Source: Stenotrophomonas maltophilia D457
GTDB taxonomy: Bacteria > Pseudomonadota > Gammaproteobacteria > Xanthomonadales > Xanthomonadaceae
Length of the DNA: 64,000 nt
Reading direction: 5' to 3'
NCBI RefSeq assembly: GCF_000284595.1
Contig: NC_017671.1
Location: forward strand, 4,125,001-4,189,000
Below the pieces are notes generated by a model, which saw nothing but the letters and a program-made list of their open reading frames with translations, made no database searches and was not told where the DNA came from. Below are positions 36,559-44,640 of the stretch, one piece after another; position 1 is the first letter of the stretch, and every line of letters starts with the position of its first letter. Position numbers and translations under genes: made by a program.

Positions 36559-36666
36559 GGGTTGGGCCGGGGTGGGGTGGCGGGACCGTTGGCGCCATGG
36601 ATGGCGCCATCGAGCCCCCAGGGATGGGTCTACGGCGTGTCCCGCCACCCCACCCCGGCCCGACCC
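36559..36666. repeat. Large hairpin with 28-bp arms and 52-nt core, reverse orientation
   Basis: Arms at 36559-36586 and 36639-36666 pair over 28 bp with a single G-T wobble. The 52-nt core (36587-36638) on the minus strand starts ACGCCGTAGACCC and has the inner palindrome TGGCGCCATCCATGGCGCCA. The inner stem differs from its homologue at 36299 by matched changes on both sides. Confidence 0.9.
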
Positions 36667-36760
36667 AGCACGTAAGAACAACGAGCCGGCCAACCTGCTG
36701 TTGATCTTGATGTTGATGTTGATCTGTAAGCAGTCGCGGCCGCAGGCCGCGCGGGACCAC

Positions 36761-37492
36761 TCACAGATGCCGCAGTTCCTGCTTCAGCGTCGCCACACAG
36801 CGGCGGCTGACTTCCAGCGGCTGCCTGCCATGCCGCAGCACCGCCTGCACCTGCCCGCCGGAGCCGCGGCGCAGCTCCACCAGCTCGTGCCGCGCCACCA
36901 GGCAGTTGCGATGGATGCGGATGAAGCGGCTGGCGAACTCTTCCTCCAGCGACTTCAGCGATTCCTCGATCAGGTCCTCGCCGCGCGCGTGGTGCACCAC
37001 CACGTACTTCTCTTCGGCCTGCAGGTAGTGGATGTCGTCCAGCGGAATCAGCCGCAGGCTGCCGCGCAGGCGTGCGCACAGTACGCTGCGTGCCTGCTGC
37101 CCGCTGTGCGCCTGCGGCTGGCCATCGCGACCGGCCAGGAACGTGCGTGCCCGTGCAATCGCCGCTGCCAGGCGTTCGGCGCGCACCGGCTTCATCAGGT
37201 AATCGATGGCTGCCGCTTCGAAGGCCGACAGCGCATGCGCATCGTAGGCAGTGCAGAACACCACCGCCGGCCTCGGTTCGAAGCTGGCCAGGTGGCGGGC
37301 TGCTTCCAGGCCGTCCAGCCCAGGCATTGCGATGTCCAGCAGGACCAGGTCCGGCTGCAGCTCCGCGCACGCGTGCAGGGCCTGCTCGCCGTTGCCGGCC
37401 TCGGCCACCACGTCCACGCCGTCCTGTGCGGCCAACAGGCTGCGCAGGCGCTCACGCGCCAGTGGTTCGTCATCGGCGATGACTACCCTCAC
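36761..37492 (-). CDS. algR: LytTR-family response regulator AlgR
   Basis: A 243-residue regulator with a CheY-like receiver (1-120; acceptor Asp53 in LVLLDIAMPGLDG, Lys in YLMKPV) and a C-terminal LytTR DNA-binding domain (about 140-240; IPLDDIHYLQAEEKYVVVH, FIRIHRNCLVAR). In Pseudomonas AlgR governs alginate, twitching motility and virulence genes. Here it is immediately downstream of its kinase gene (10 bp apart), upstream of hemC, the same order as in Pseudomonas. Targets in this organism cannot be read from the sequence. Confidence 0.93.
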   Translation of the reverse strand: MRVVIADDEPLARERLRSLLAAQDGVDVVAEAGNGEQALHACAELQPDLVLLDIAMPGLDGLEAARHLASFEPRPAVVFCTAYDAHALSAFEAAAIDYLMKPVRAERLAAAIARARTFLAGRDGQPQAHSGQQARSVLCARLRGSLRLIPLDDIHYLQAEEKYVVVHHARGEDLIEESLKSLEEEFASRFIRIHRNCLVARHELVELRRGSGGQVQAVLRHGRQPLEVSRRCVATLKQELRHL

Positions 37493-37502
37493 GATCGTCC
37501 CC

Positions 37503-38546
37503 TCACTGGATCGGCACTGTCACCTGGCAGGCATAGTAGCCCTCGCTCCAGCCAGCCGTCATCCGCGCGGCACTGCCAAAGCGCCAGGCCAGCCGATGGC
37601 CGATGCTGTGCTGGGCATGGCCAGCCCCCCGCGCCAGGGCCAGCCCGGGCGCCTGCGGATCAGGCGCGGGATTGCGCACGCGGATCTGCAGATCGTTGCC
37701 CTCGCGCAGCAGCTGCAGCTCGATGGTGCCGCCCTCGGGCAGGCGCGAAATGCCATGCAGCACGGCGTTTTCCACCAGCGGCTGCAGTACCAGCCTTGGC
37801 AATGGCAGGTCCCACGGCAGCGGCTCGTCACGCTGCCAGCGCACCTGCAGGCGTTCGCCCAGGCGCAGCGATTCGATCGACAGGTAGCGCTCGGCCAGTT
37901 CGCATTCGTCGCGCAGGGTGGAATCGCCCTCGCCTGCACCGAGCGCAGCACGGAACAGATCGGACAGGTCGAGCACGGCACGCTCGGCCACCGCCGGGTC
38001 CCGATGCAGCAGGCTGGCGATGAGGTTCATGCTGTTGAACAGGAAATGCGGGCGGATGCGCGCCTGCAGCGCATCGGCCTGGGCGCGTGCATTGGCCTGC
38101 ACCTGGGCGGCCCAGCGGTCGCTGACATAGAAGTAGCGCAGCGCCAGCGCGCTGATCAGCGCGGTGGTGGCGGCGCTGCCGAGGGTGAAGCGCCAGAAGC
38201 TGATGCCGTTGGCGAAACTGTCACCCAGCACCGCGTACAGCGCGTGCACGATGCCGGCGCAGACCACCGCGATCAGGGCCGCCAGTGCGATGGCAGCGAC
38301 CGCCCCCATCACCTGCGGCAGCCTGGACAGCGCCTGCCGCAGCAGGCACAGGCTGGCGGTCACGGCCAGCGCCAGCCACAGCGCGAAGCCGCTGGCCGAC
38401 AGCAGCTCGCCAACGGTCCAGTGGCGGCTGCCATCCGGCGCAAGCGCCAGCACCACCACCACCAGCTCGGCCAGGCCCAGCATCGCCGCCAGCCGCGGCA
38501 GGCGGCACAGTTCCGGCATCCACGGCGATGGGCTGGCCAGGGGCAT
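37503..38546 (-). CDS. algZ: LytS/AlgZ-type sensor histidine kinase
   Basis: A 347-residue His_kinase-family protein. Four membrane helices fill residues 15-140. The internal kinase region carries the phospho-acceptor His167 in RIRPHFLFNSMNLIASLL, then the N-box PRLVLQPLVENAVLHGI and a partial G-box region (GLALARGAGHAQHSIGHRLAWRFG). The usual second glycine box is degenerate (the GLGL core reads HSIGH), as in Pseudomonas AlgZ-type kinases. It starts 3 bp after the esterase stop and is coupled to algR. Confidence 0.9.
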   Translation of the reverse strand: MPLASPSPWMPELCRLPRLAAMLGLAELVVVVLALAPDGSRHWTVGELLSASGFALWLALAVTASLCLLRQALSRLPQVMGAVAAIALAALIAVVCAGIVHALYAVLGDSFANGISFWRFTLGSAATTALISALALRYFYVSDRWAAQVQANARAQADALQARIRPHFLFNSMNLIASLLHRDPAVAERAVLDLSDLFRAALGAGEGDSTLRDECELAERYLSIESLRLGERLQVRWQRDEPLPWDLPLPRLVLQPLVENAVLHGISRLPEGGTIELQLLREGNDLQIRVRNPAPDPQAPGLALARGAGHAQHSIGHRLAWRFGSAARMTAGWSEGYYACQVTVPIQ

Positions 38547-38549
38547 GGC

Positions 38550-39209
38550 TCAGGCCGCGCCCAGCCGTTCCTGCAGCCAGTCACCCAGTGCCTGGATTTC
38601 CTCGGCACAGACCTGGTGGGCCATCGGGTAGCTGTGCCACGCCACGTCCAGGCCCAGCGTACGCAGCGCCTGTGCGCTGTGGGCCGCCACGGCCTGCGGA
38701 ATCACCGGGTCGCCACTGCCATGGGCCATGAACACCGGCACCTGCACCGCGCCTTCAACGCGCGTGGCACTGTCGGCTTCGGGCAGATAGGTGGACAGGG
38801 CGATCAGGCCGGCCAGCGGCGCGGTACGCGACAGTGCAGCAGTCAGGATGATCGCACCACCCTGCGAGAAGCCGGCCAGGAAGATCTTCTCCGCCGCGAC
38901 GCCACGCTCGATCTCGCGCGCGATCAGCGCGTCCAGCTGCACCACCGATTCCTGCACGCCGGCCATGTCGGCACGCGACCGGAAGTCCATGCCGACGATG
39001 TCGTACCAGCCGCGCATGGGCACGCCGTTGTTGATCGTGATCGGCCGCACCGGTGCGTGCGGGAACACGAAGCGCAGCGCCGGCCAGTGCGGCCGCACCA
39101 GCTCCGGCACGATCGGCGCGAAATCATGGCCATCGGCGCCGAGGCCGTGCAGCCAGATCACCGACCACTGCGGCGAGGCGCCGGTTTCCTGTTCCACCGT
39201 TTGCAGCAT
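38550..39209 (-). CDS. Alpha/beta-hydrolase, carboxylesterase / acyl-protein thioesterase type
   Basis: A 219-residue esterase of the phospholipase/carboxylesterase (Abhydrolase_2) family. The nucleophile elbow is GFSQGGAI, the oxyanion region VIWLHGLGADGHDF, the acid FMAHGSGDPVIP, and the catalytic His lies in SYPMAHQVCAEE. Such enzymes hydrolyse short-chain esters or deacylate proteins. It is in one close-packed run with algZ and algR (3-bp gap to algZ), a linkage seen in related genomes but of unclear meaning. Confidence 0.9.
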   Translation of the reverse strand: MLQTVEQETGASPQWSVIWLHGLGADGHDFAPIVPELVRPHWPALRFVFPHAPVRPITINNGVPMRGWYDIVGMDFRSRADMAGVQESVVQLDALIAREIERGVAAEKIFLAGFSQGGAIILTAALSRTAPLAGLIALSTYLPEADSATRVEGAVQVPVFMAHGSGDPVIPQAVAAHSAQALRTLGLDVAWHSYPMAHQVCAEEIQALGDWLQERLGAA

Positions 39210-39259
39210 GATGCGGCTCCTTCAAGTTCGAGCCGCATTATGCCGCTGGCGTGGGGCAA

Positions 39260-41185
39260 TCAGTACAGCGGCGGTTGCTCGGCCGCTTCGCGCCGCAGCT
39301 GCGCGGCGCGGACCAGTACCGGTGGCGGGATGTTCTCTTCGGGAATGTCCAGCAGGCCCAGGCGATGCAGGAAGGCGCCCGGACCACGCGAGGAGGTCAG
39401 CGCCACCACCGGAATGGCCAACACCATGCCGATCACCACCGGCGCCATCCACGCCGCCAGCGACGGCGACACGGCCCAGGCCAGCACGCCCATGAAGGCG
39501 CCGAACACACCCAGGCCACCGTAGCCGCGGATCAGTGCCAGCCACGAGATGCCGCCGTCGTCACGCTGCTGCGCATCCCAGCCGGAATCGCGGCCGGACA
39601 ACACTTCGGCCACGCCCCGCGACTGCACGTACATCACCACCGGCGCCATCAGCGCGGCCAGCACGGTCTCCACCAGCATCGACACGAAGGCACGGATCGC
39701 ACCGCCGCAGCCGCGGCGGTCGACCGGGTCCAGCAGCATCGCCAGGTAACCGAGCACCTTGGGCAGCAGCAGTACCGCCATCGTGGCGGCGAACAGGCGC
39801 ACCACCTGCTCTTCGTCCTGTGCGCGCCAGTACACGCTGGGCGACAGGTGCAGCAGGGCATTGAAGTCGATGCCCTCCTGGAACAGCGGGATGGCGATGC
39901 CGATCAGCATCAGCATTGCCCACATCGGTGCGGTGAAATAGTGGCCGATGCCGATCAGCATGTGCGTGCGGCTGATCCAGTGCAGGCCGCGGCTGCCCAC
40001 GACCTTGCCGTGCTGCAGGTTGCCCTGGCACCAGCGGCGGTCGCGAACCAGCAGATCGGTCAGCGTCGGCGGGCCCTCTTCATAGCTGCCACCGAGGTAG
40101 GGCACCATGTGCGCGGCCCAGCCGCCACGACGCATCAACGCTGCTTCGACGAAGTCATGGCTGAGCACGTGGCCGCCGAACGGCTTGCGCCCCGGCAGCG
40201 CCGGCAAGCCGGCGTGGTCGGCGAAGGCGCGGGTACGGATGATGGCGTTGTGGCCCCAGTAGTTGCTCTCGGCGCCATGCCACCAGGCCACGCCACGGGC
40301 GATCACCGGCCCGTACACGCGGCCACCGAACTGCTGCATGCGTGCGAACAGGGTGCGGCCGCCGATCACCGACGGCAGGGTCTGGATCAGGCCGACGTCG
40401 GCGTTGTGCTCCATGCCGGCCACCAGGCGCACGATGCTGTCGCCGGTCATCAGGCTGTCGGCGTCGAGGATCAGCATCTGCGGGTAGGCACCGCCGAAGC
40501 GACGGACCCAGTCGGCGATGTTGCCGGCCTTGCGCCCGCTGTTGTCACCACGGCGGCGGTAGAACAGGCGGATCTGCCCGTCCGGCACCCGCTCGCGCAG
40601 CTCGCCGAACACCCGCTCCTCGGCAGCGGCGATGTCCTCGCGACGGGTATCGCTGAGCACGAAGAAATCGAATCGGCCGAGCTGGCCGGTGGCCGCCACC
40701 GACTCGTAGATCGCCTGCAGGCCCGCCAGCAGGCGGCGCGGGTCTTCGTTGTAGGTCGGCATCAGCAGCGCGGTGCGGCTGTGCACGGTCGGCAGCGGCT
40801 TGTCCGGGTCGATGCCGAGGCGATAGCCACGGTCGAACACGGCGGTCAGGAAGCCGGCCAGGGCGCTGGCGAAAGACAGCGCGATCCAGGCAAACAGGCC
40901 AACGAACAGCACCAGCAGGCAGGCTTCGAGCACGCTGATGCCATTGGCCGACAGCACCCGCCACATCATCCGCGTGGCCACGGCGGTCATGCCGAGCGTG
41001 CCACCGAAGATGTACAGCCGGCGCAGGCCGATCAGGCGCGGCGACGTGCGATGCCGCCGGACCTTCAGTGCACCTTCGCGCAGGGTCTGTTCGGGCATCT
41101 GCAACGGCGATTCAGCGGGCAGCAGCGCCCAGCCGGCGTCGAGCCGGGGCGTTTCTGCTTCCGCATGGATGGTCTGCACCCCCAT
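39260..41185 (-). CDS. opgH: Osmoregulated periplasmic glucan glucosyltransferase OpgH
   Basis: OpgH polymerises UDP-glucose into the beta-1,2 glucan backbone and moves it across the inner membrane. This 641-residue GT2 protein has membrane helices near 60-80 and 90-115, then the catalytic loop with MPTYNED, LDADSLMTGD and the product-binding RDRRWCQGN, followed by about six C-terminal helices. At 641 residues it lacks the long N-terminal extension of E. coli OpgH (847). The usual upstream opgG is missing; a TonB-receptor gene lies divergently instead. Confidence 0.92.
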   Translation of the reverse strand: MGVQTIHAEAETPRLDAGWALLPAESPLQMPEQTLREGALKVRRHRTSPRLIGLRRLYIFGGTLGMTAVATRMMWRVLSANGISVLEACLLVLFVGLFAWIALSFASALAGFLTAVFDRGYRLGIDPDKPLPTVHSRTALLMPTYNEDPRRLLAGLQAIYESVAATGQLGRFDFFVLSDTRREDIAAAEERVFGELRERVPDGQIRLFYRRRGDNSGRKAGNIADWVRRFGGAYPQMLILDADSLMTGDSIVRLVAGMEHNADVGLIQTLPSVIGGRTLFARMQQFGGRVYGPVIARGVAWWHGAESNYWGHNAIIRTRAFADHAGLPALPGRKPFGGHVLSHDFVEAALMRRGGWAAHMVPYLGGSYEEGPPTLTDLLVRDRRWCQGNLQHGKVVGSRGLHWISRTHMLIGIGHYFTAPMWAMLMLIGIAIPLFQEGIDFNALLHLSPSVYWRAQDEEQVVRLFAATMAVLLLPKVLGYLAMLLDPVDRRGCGGAIRAFVSMLVETVLAALMAPVVMYVQSRGVAEVLSGRDSGWDAQQRDDGGISWLALIRGYGGLGVFGAFMGVLAWAVSPSLAAWMAPVVIGMVLAIPVVALTSSRGPGAFLHRLGLLDIPEENIPPPVLVRAAQLRREAAEQPPLY

Positions 41186-41681
41186 CGCCGCCTACTCCGC
41201 GCCGTCGGCACGGCCGGCCATCCCGGCCGGGCTGCATGCACCAAGGTTCCCGGCGCGCTTTCCCGGCGCCCGCACTTGTCCAGACTGTGTCGGCTTCAGG
41301 CCGCACAGTCGATGTCTGTCACTACCGGAACCCACACGATCTCCAACGGGGCGGAATCGAAAATGCGGCCCAGTCTAGGGCGCTGAATGTAAGCCGGGTG
41401 CGAAGGCCTACGCCGGGATTTATCCCCATTCAGCAAATAGCAGGCGATCACGTCGGGGGATGGCCAGATGTCATTGCATCGCCCCGGGTACTGGATCGTA
41501 TCAAACGCGAACGGTTATCATTTCATTAACCAGGCAGGTCACCGTCTTCCGCACGGCCGCGACCCACCCAGCTGCGCCGGTCCACACCGCGCGCACCGAC
41601 GACCCACGGAAGGGTGGCTGCCTGCTGTCTGCCTGCGCCTGCTGCTTCCACCGGGTCACCCCACCTCCCATGGAAGCCGCC
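41186..41681. other. 496-bp divergent intergenic region between opgH and the TonB receptor
   Basis: No protein frame here is credible. The interval must hold promoters for both genes. The only distinct signal found is the inverted repeat GGTTATCATTTCATTAACC at 41513-41531, described separately. The opgH-proximal half includes short G/C dyads such as GCCGGCCATCCCGGCCGGGC. Confidence 0.6.
41513..41531. promoter_or_regulatory. AT-rich inverted repeat, possible Fur-like operator
   Basis: GGTTATCATTTCATTAACC is a 19-bp inverted repeat (GGTTA...TAACC) in an otherwise GC-rich region, about 150 bp before the receptor start. The length and AT core resemble a Fur box, but the match to the GATAAT hexamer consensus is weak. 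Confidence 0.35.
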
Positions 41682-43727
41682 ATGTCCCCATCGTCCCGTT
41701 CCCGTTCCGCGCGCCTGCCGCGCACCCGCCTGGCCCCTGCCCTGGCCTCCGCCTGCCTGCTGGCCCTGCCAGGCCTGGCCGCTGCAGAGGCCGGCACCGA
41801 TGCCTCCACCAAGGATCTGGATACCGTGGTGGTCACCGCCTCGGGCAGCCAGCAATGGATCAAGGATGCCCCGGCCAGCATCAGCGTGATCAGCCGTGAG
41901 GACATCGAGCGCCAGCCGGTTCCCGACCTGGCCACCCTGCTCAGCCGCGTGCCGGGCGTGACCGGCGGCCTCAGCGCCGTCGGCGAACAGTCCAAGATCA
42001 AGCTGCGCGGCATGCCGTCCAACTACACGCTGGTGCTGGTGGACGGCAAGCGCATGGGCAGCTCGGCCGCGACCAACTACCGCCCCGACCTCGGCCGCCA
42101 GGACCTGAACTGGATCTCGCCCGACCAGATCGAACGCATCGAAGTGGTGCGTGGGCCGATGTCCTCGCTGTACGGCTCCGACGCCATGGGCGGGGTGATC
42201 AACATCATCACCCGGCGCATCGGCGACGAATGGAACGGCAGCGCCACCCACAGCTACACCCGTCCCGGTGATGGCAAGCGCGGCGATACCCAGCAGATCG
42301 GCGCGACCTTCTCCGGCCCACTGGGCGAACGCTTCGGCCTGCGCATCGGTGCCAACAGCATGCGCCGTGATTCGGACCAGTCCAACCACGGTGTCTACGG
42401 CAATGCCTACGCCGGCGAGAAGGACCGCACTGTCGATGCGCTGCTGCAGTGGAAGCTGAGCGACGCACAGGAACTGTCGCTGGAAGCCGGCCATGGCGTG
42501 CAGCAGGCCTTCATCGATGCGTCGCTGGAAAAGCAGGACGAAGGCGCCTGGGGAGCCCGTGAGCTCAAGCGCAGCTCGCTGGCGCTCAACCACGATGGCA
42601 CGTGGAGCTTCGGCACCTCCAGGCTCAGCGCGTACTGGACCGAATACAAGAACGACATCGGCGCCACCGGCCGCTCAGAGGCCACCGACACGATCATCGA
42701 AGGCAGCCTGACCACGCCGTTCACCCTGGGCGTTGAACACCAGTTTGCCGTGGGTGGGCAGTGGAAGCGCCAGGAACTGACCAACACCGATACCATCGGC
42801 CGCGCGCCGATCGACTACGCCGGCAACGCCGTCAGCGGCTCCAGCCTGGAAGTGGATACCTGGGCGCTGTTTGTCGAAGACGAACTGAAGCTGCACCGCA
42901 CCCTGGCCCTGACCGTGGGCGCGCGCCTGGACCACCATGAGAAGTTCGGCGGCCACGTCAGCCCGCGTGCGTACCTGGTCTGGCATCCGGCCGAACAGTG
43001 GACCATCCGCGGTGGCGTCTCCAAGGGGTTCCGTGCGCCCAGCCTGACCGAGAATTCGGCCACCGCTGCCACCCAGTCCGGCGGCCGTGGCTGCACCTCG
43101 CTGATCCCGCTGGGTTATACCCGCGGCGGGTGCTACATGGCCGGCAACCCGGACCTGGATCCGGAAACCAGCACCAACCGCGAGATCGGCATCAGCTTCG
43201 ACAATGACCTGATCGATGTTGGCGTGACCTACTTCCACACCGACTTCCGGAACAAGATCGAATACGCACCGCTGGGCCGCTTCAACGGCATCTGGTGGAC
43301 GCGCATGAGCAACGTGCAGCGCGCGCGCACCAGCGGCATGGAAGGCAACTTCAACGTCCGCTTCGGCGAGCAGTGGCGCTGGCGCACCTCGGCAACCTGG
43401 ATGAAGGAAGCCAGGAACCTGACCACCGGCCGCAACCTGATCGATACGCCGGAATTCTCCGGCTACTCGTCGCTGGACTGGACGCCGAATACGGTGTTCT
43501 CCGGCAGCCTGTCGGCGCAGTACACCGGCAAGCAGACCGGCACCGCCACGACCTTCCTCAAGGCCTACACCCTGTATGACCTGACCGTGGCATGGAACGT
43601 CAACGAGGTGCTGACCCTGCGCGGTGGCGTCAGCAACCTGGCCGACAAGAAGCTGTATGCGGAAGGCTCCACCGACTACTTCGTCGCCGGGCGCAGCTAC
43701 TTCCTCAGCATGACCGCGCGCTTCTGA
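41682..43727 (+). CDS. TonB-dependent receptor, catecholate-siderophore (FepA/BfeA) type
   Basis: A 681-residue outer-membrane receptor. The signal peptide runs through GLAAAEA. The plug (about 45-165) holds the TonB-box region DLDTVVVTASG, VPGVTGG, IKLRGMPSNYTLVLVDGKR and RIEVVRGPMSSLYGSDAMGGVINIITRR. A 22-strand barrel follows, ending GRSYFLSMTARF with a terminal Phe. A Cys pair in an extracellular loop (GGRGCTSLIPLGYTRGGCYM) matches the FepA/colicin-receptor group. ATG 41682 follows GGAAG by six bases; an in-frame ATG four codons upstream is less well placed. The ligand is inferred only from the family. Confidence 0.9.
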   Translation: MSPSSRSRSARLPRTRLAPALASACLLALPGLAAAEAGTDASTKDLDTVVVTASGSQQWIKDAPASISVISREDIERQPVPDLATLLSRVPGVTGGLSAVGEQSKIKLRGMPSNYTLVLVDGKRMGSSAATNYRPDLGRQDLNWISPDQIERIEVVRGPMSSLYGSDAMGGVINIITRRIGDEWNGSATHSYTRPGDGKRGDTQQIGATFSGPLGERFGLRIGANSMRRDSDQSNHGVYGNAYAGEKDRTVDALLQWKLSDAQELSLEAGHGVQQAFIDASLEKQDEGAWGARELKRSSLALNHDGTWSFGTSRLSAYWTEYKNDIGATGRSEATDTIIEGSLTTPFTLGVEHQFAVGGQWKRQELTNTDTIGRAPIDYAGNAVSGSSLEVDTWALFVEDELKLHRTLALTVGARLDHHEKFGGHVSPRAYLVWHPAEQWTIRGGVSKGFRAPSLTENSATAATQSGGRGCTSLIPLGYTRGGCYMAGNPDLDPETSTNREIGISFDNDLIDVGVTYFHTDFRNKIEYAPLGRFNGIWWTRMSNVQRARTSGMEGNFNVRFGEQWRWRTSATWMKEARNLTTGRNLIDTPEFSGYSSLDWTPNTVFSGSLSAQYTGKQTGTATTFLKAYTLYDLTVAWNVNEVLTLRGGVSNLADKKLYAEGSTDYFVAGRSYFLSMTARF

Positions 43728-43787
43728 CCGGCGGCACGCGCCGTGATCGCGCTGGCGACATGCCAGCGCGATCGACGGTATTGCGGG

Positions 43788-43958
43788 TTACTCGCTTTCC
43801 AGCGCGGCCGGTGCCGCGTCCCGCGTGGCGGCCGTGCGCGCACGGTCCATCGCCACCGCCAGTTGCTGGCGTGCGAGCAGTTGTTGTGCCTGCACCACTT
43901 CAGGTGTCGGCAGGAGCACCGGTCCCGGTGCGTTTTCCGGTGTAGCAGGTGTGGTCAT
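43788..43958 (-). CDS. Small hypothetical protein, 56 aa
   Basis: Begins MTTPATPENAPGPVLLPTP and continues as an Ala/Gln/Arg-rich helix (EVVQAQQLLARQQLAVAMDRARTAATRD), ending ALESE. GGAGG four bases before the ATG is a strong ribosome site, the main reason to accept it. No signal peptide or domain was recognised. It is convergent to the TonB receptor and divergent from the DUF2628 gene. It could be a small soluble helical protein; no role can be assigned. Confidence 0.5.
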   Translation of the reverse strand: MTTPATPENAPGPVLLPTPEVVQAQQLLARQQLAVAMDRARTAATRDAAPAALESE

Positions 43959-44175
43959 GCAACCTCCATGGACATCCCGCCGCCGCACGGGTCCAACCGG
44001 GGCGGCAGCGGAACTGCGCACCCTATCCTAAAAACAAGGCGGGCGGGTGACGGTGCGGCACCCGGCCGCAGCACGTGGAACACGGCACGCGTCACATTTT
44101 TGACGGCAGCCCTTGGATCCTGAATAGGACTTGCCTTATCATGAAAACGTTTTCTCACAGGGATGTTTCCCCCAA

Positions 44176-44562
44176 ATGAATACCACTGACCTGTCCCAGT
44201 TCAGCCCGAAGTGGCAGTTCCGCTTCAATTTCTTCCGCCAGCATGGCGCGCCCAAGAATCCCGGTTTCAAGCAGGCCTGGAAGGCGCTGTCGTTCGGTGA
44301 CCGCCTGAAGATCAACCTGAACTTCTTCGCGTTGTTCTTCGGTGCGATCTACCTGTTGATCCTGGGCATGTGGCGCAAGGCGCTGGTGGTCATCGGCATC
44401 AACATCGCGCTGGCCATCGTCAGCATGTTCCTTCCCGACGTCGTCGGGCGCATGCTGTTCATCGCGATGAATCTGCTGGTCGCCTCCAGCACCAACTACA
44501 GCTACTACCTGGAGAAGGTGGAAGGTCGCGCCAGCTGGAACCCGTTTGAAGGAATGTTCTAA
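44176..44562 (+). CDS. DUF2628-family inner-membrane protein
   Basis: A 128-residue protein. A soluble start (MNTTDLSQFSPKWQFRFNFFRQHGAPKNPGFKQAWKAL) leads into membrane segments at about 50-70 and 75-105 (INLNFFALFFGAIYLLILGMWRKALVVIGINIALAIVSMF). The aromatic/Asn-rich tail TNYSYYLEKVEG is typical of DUF2628 proteins. Possible -35/-10 elements (TTGGAT, 18 bp, TATCAT) lie upstream near 44123-44152. The function of the family is not known. A bidirectional terminator follows. Confidence 0.85.
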   Translation: MNTTDLSQFSPKWQFRFNFFRQHGAPKNPGFKQAWKALSFGDRLKINLNFFALFFGAIYLLILGMWRKALVVIGINIALAIVSMFLPDVVGRMLFIAMNLLVASSTNYSYYLEKVEGRASWNPFEGMF

Positions 44563-44603
44563 GCCATCAGACCGGCGCAGGGATGCGCGGCAAGGACGCA
44601 ACC

Positions 44604-44634
44604 GACGCCCGGCCCCCGCCGGGCGTCTTCATTT
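44604..44634. terminator. Terminator between converging genes
   Basis: A perfect 10-bp stem GACGCCCGGC/GCCGGGCGTC with a CCCC loop and TTCATTT after it. It lies between the stops of the DUF2628 gene and the chemotaxis receptor. Confidence 0.75.
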
Positions 44635-44640
44635 GCGCGA

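Larger units (their letters stand above)
36189..36760. other. Gene-free interval between algR and hemC made of hairpin repeats
   Basis: No credible gene is present. Three long hairpins occupy it: 36273-36376, 36462-36502 and 36559-36666. An A-rich tract, with several short runs of A, lies at 36411-36440. Open frames crossing here translate to low-complexity Arg/Pro-rich sequence and follow the palindromes. Confidence 0.8.

Noticed and set aside
39251..41386. A 711-codon frame opposite opgH
   Set aside because: It is an antisense shadow rich in His, Gln and Arg; opgH on the other strand has all catalytic motifs.
43746..43774. GATCGCGCTGGC / GCCAGCGCGATC hairpin after the TonB-receptor gene as a terminator
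   Set aside because: The 12-bp stem is perfect but no T run follows on either strand; it may be only a transcript-end hairpin.
44131..44175. Upstream in-frame extension of the DUF2628 gene
   Set aside because: It overlaps the likely promoter and adds residues not found in the family; ATG 44176 gives the normal length.
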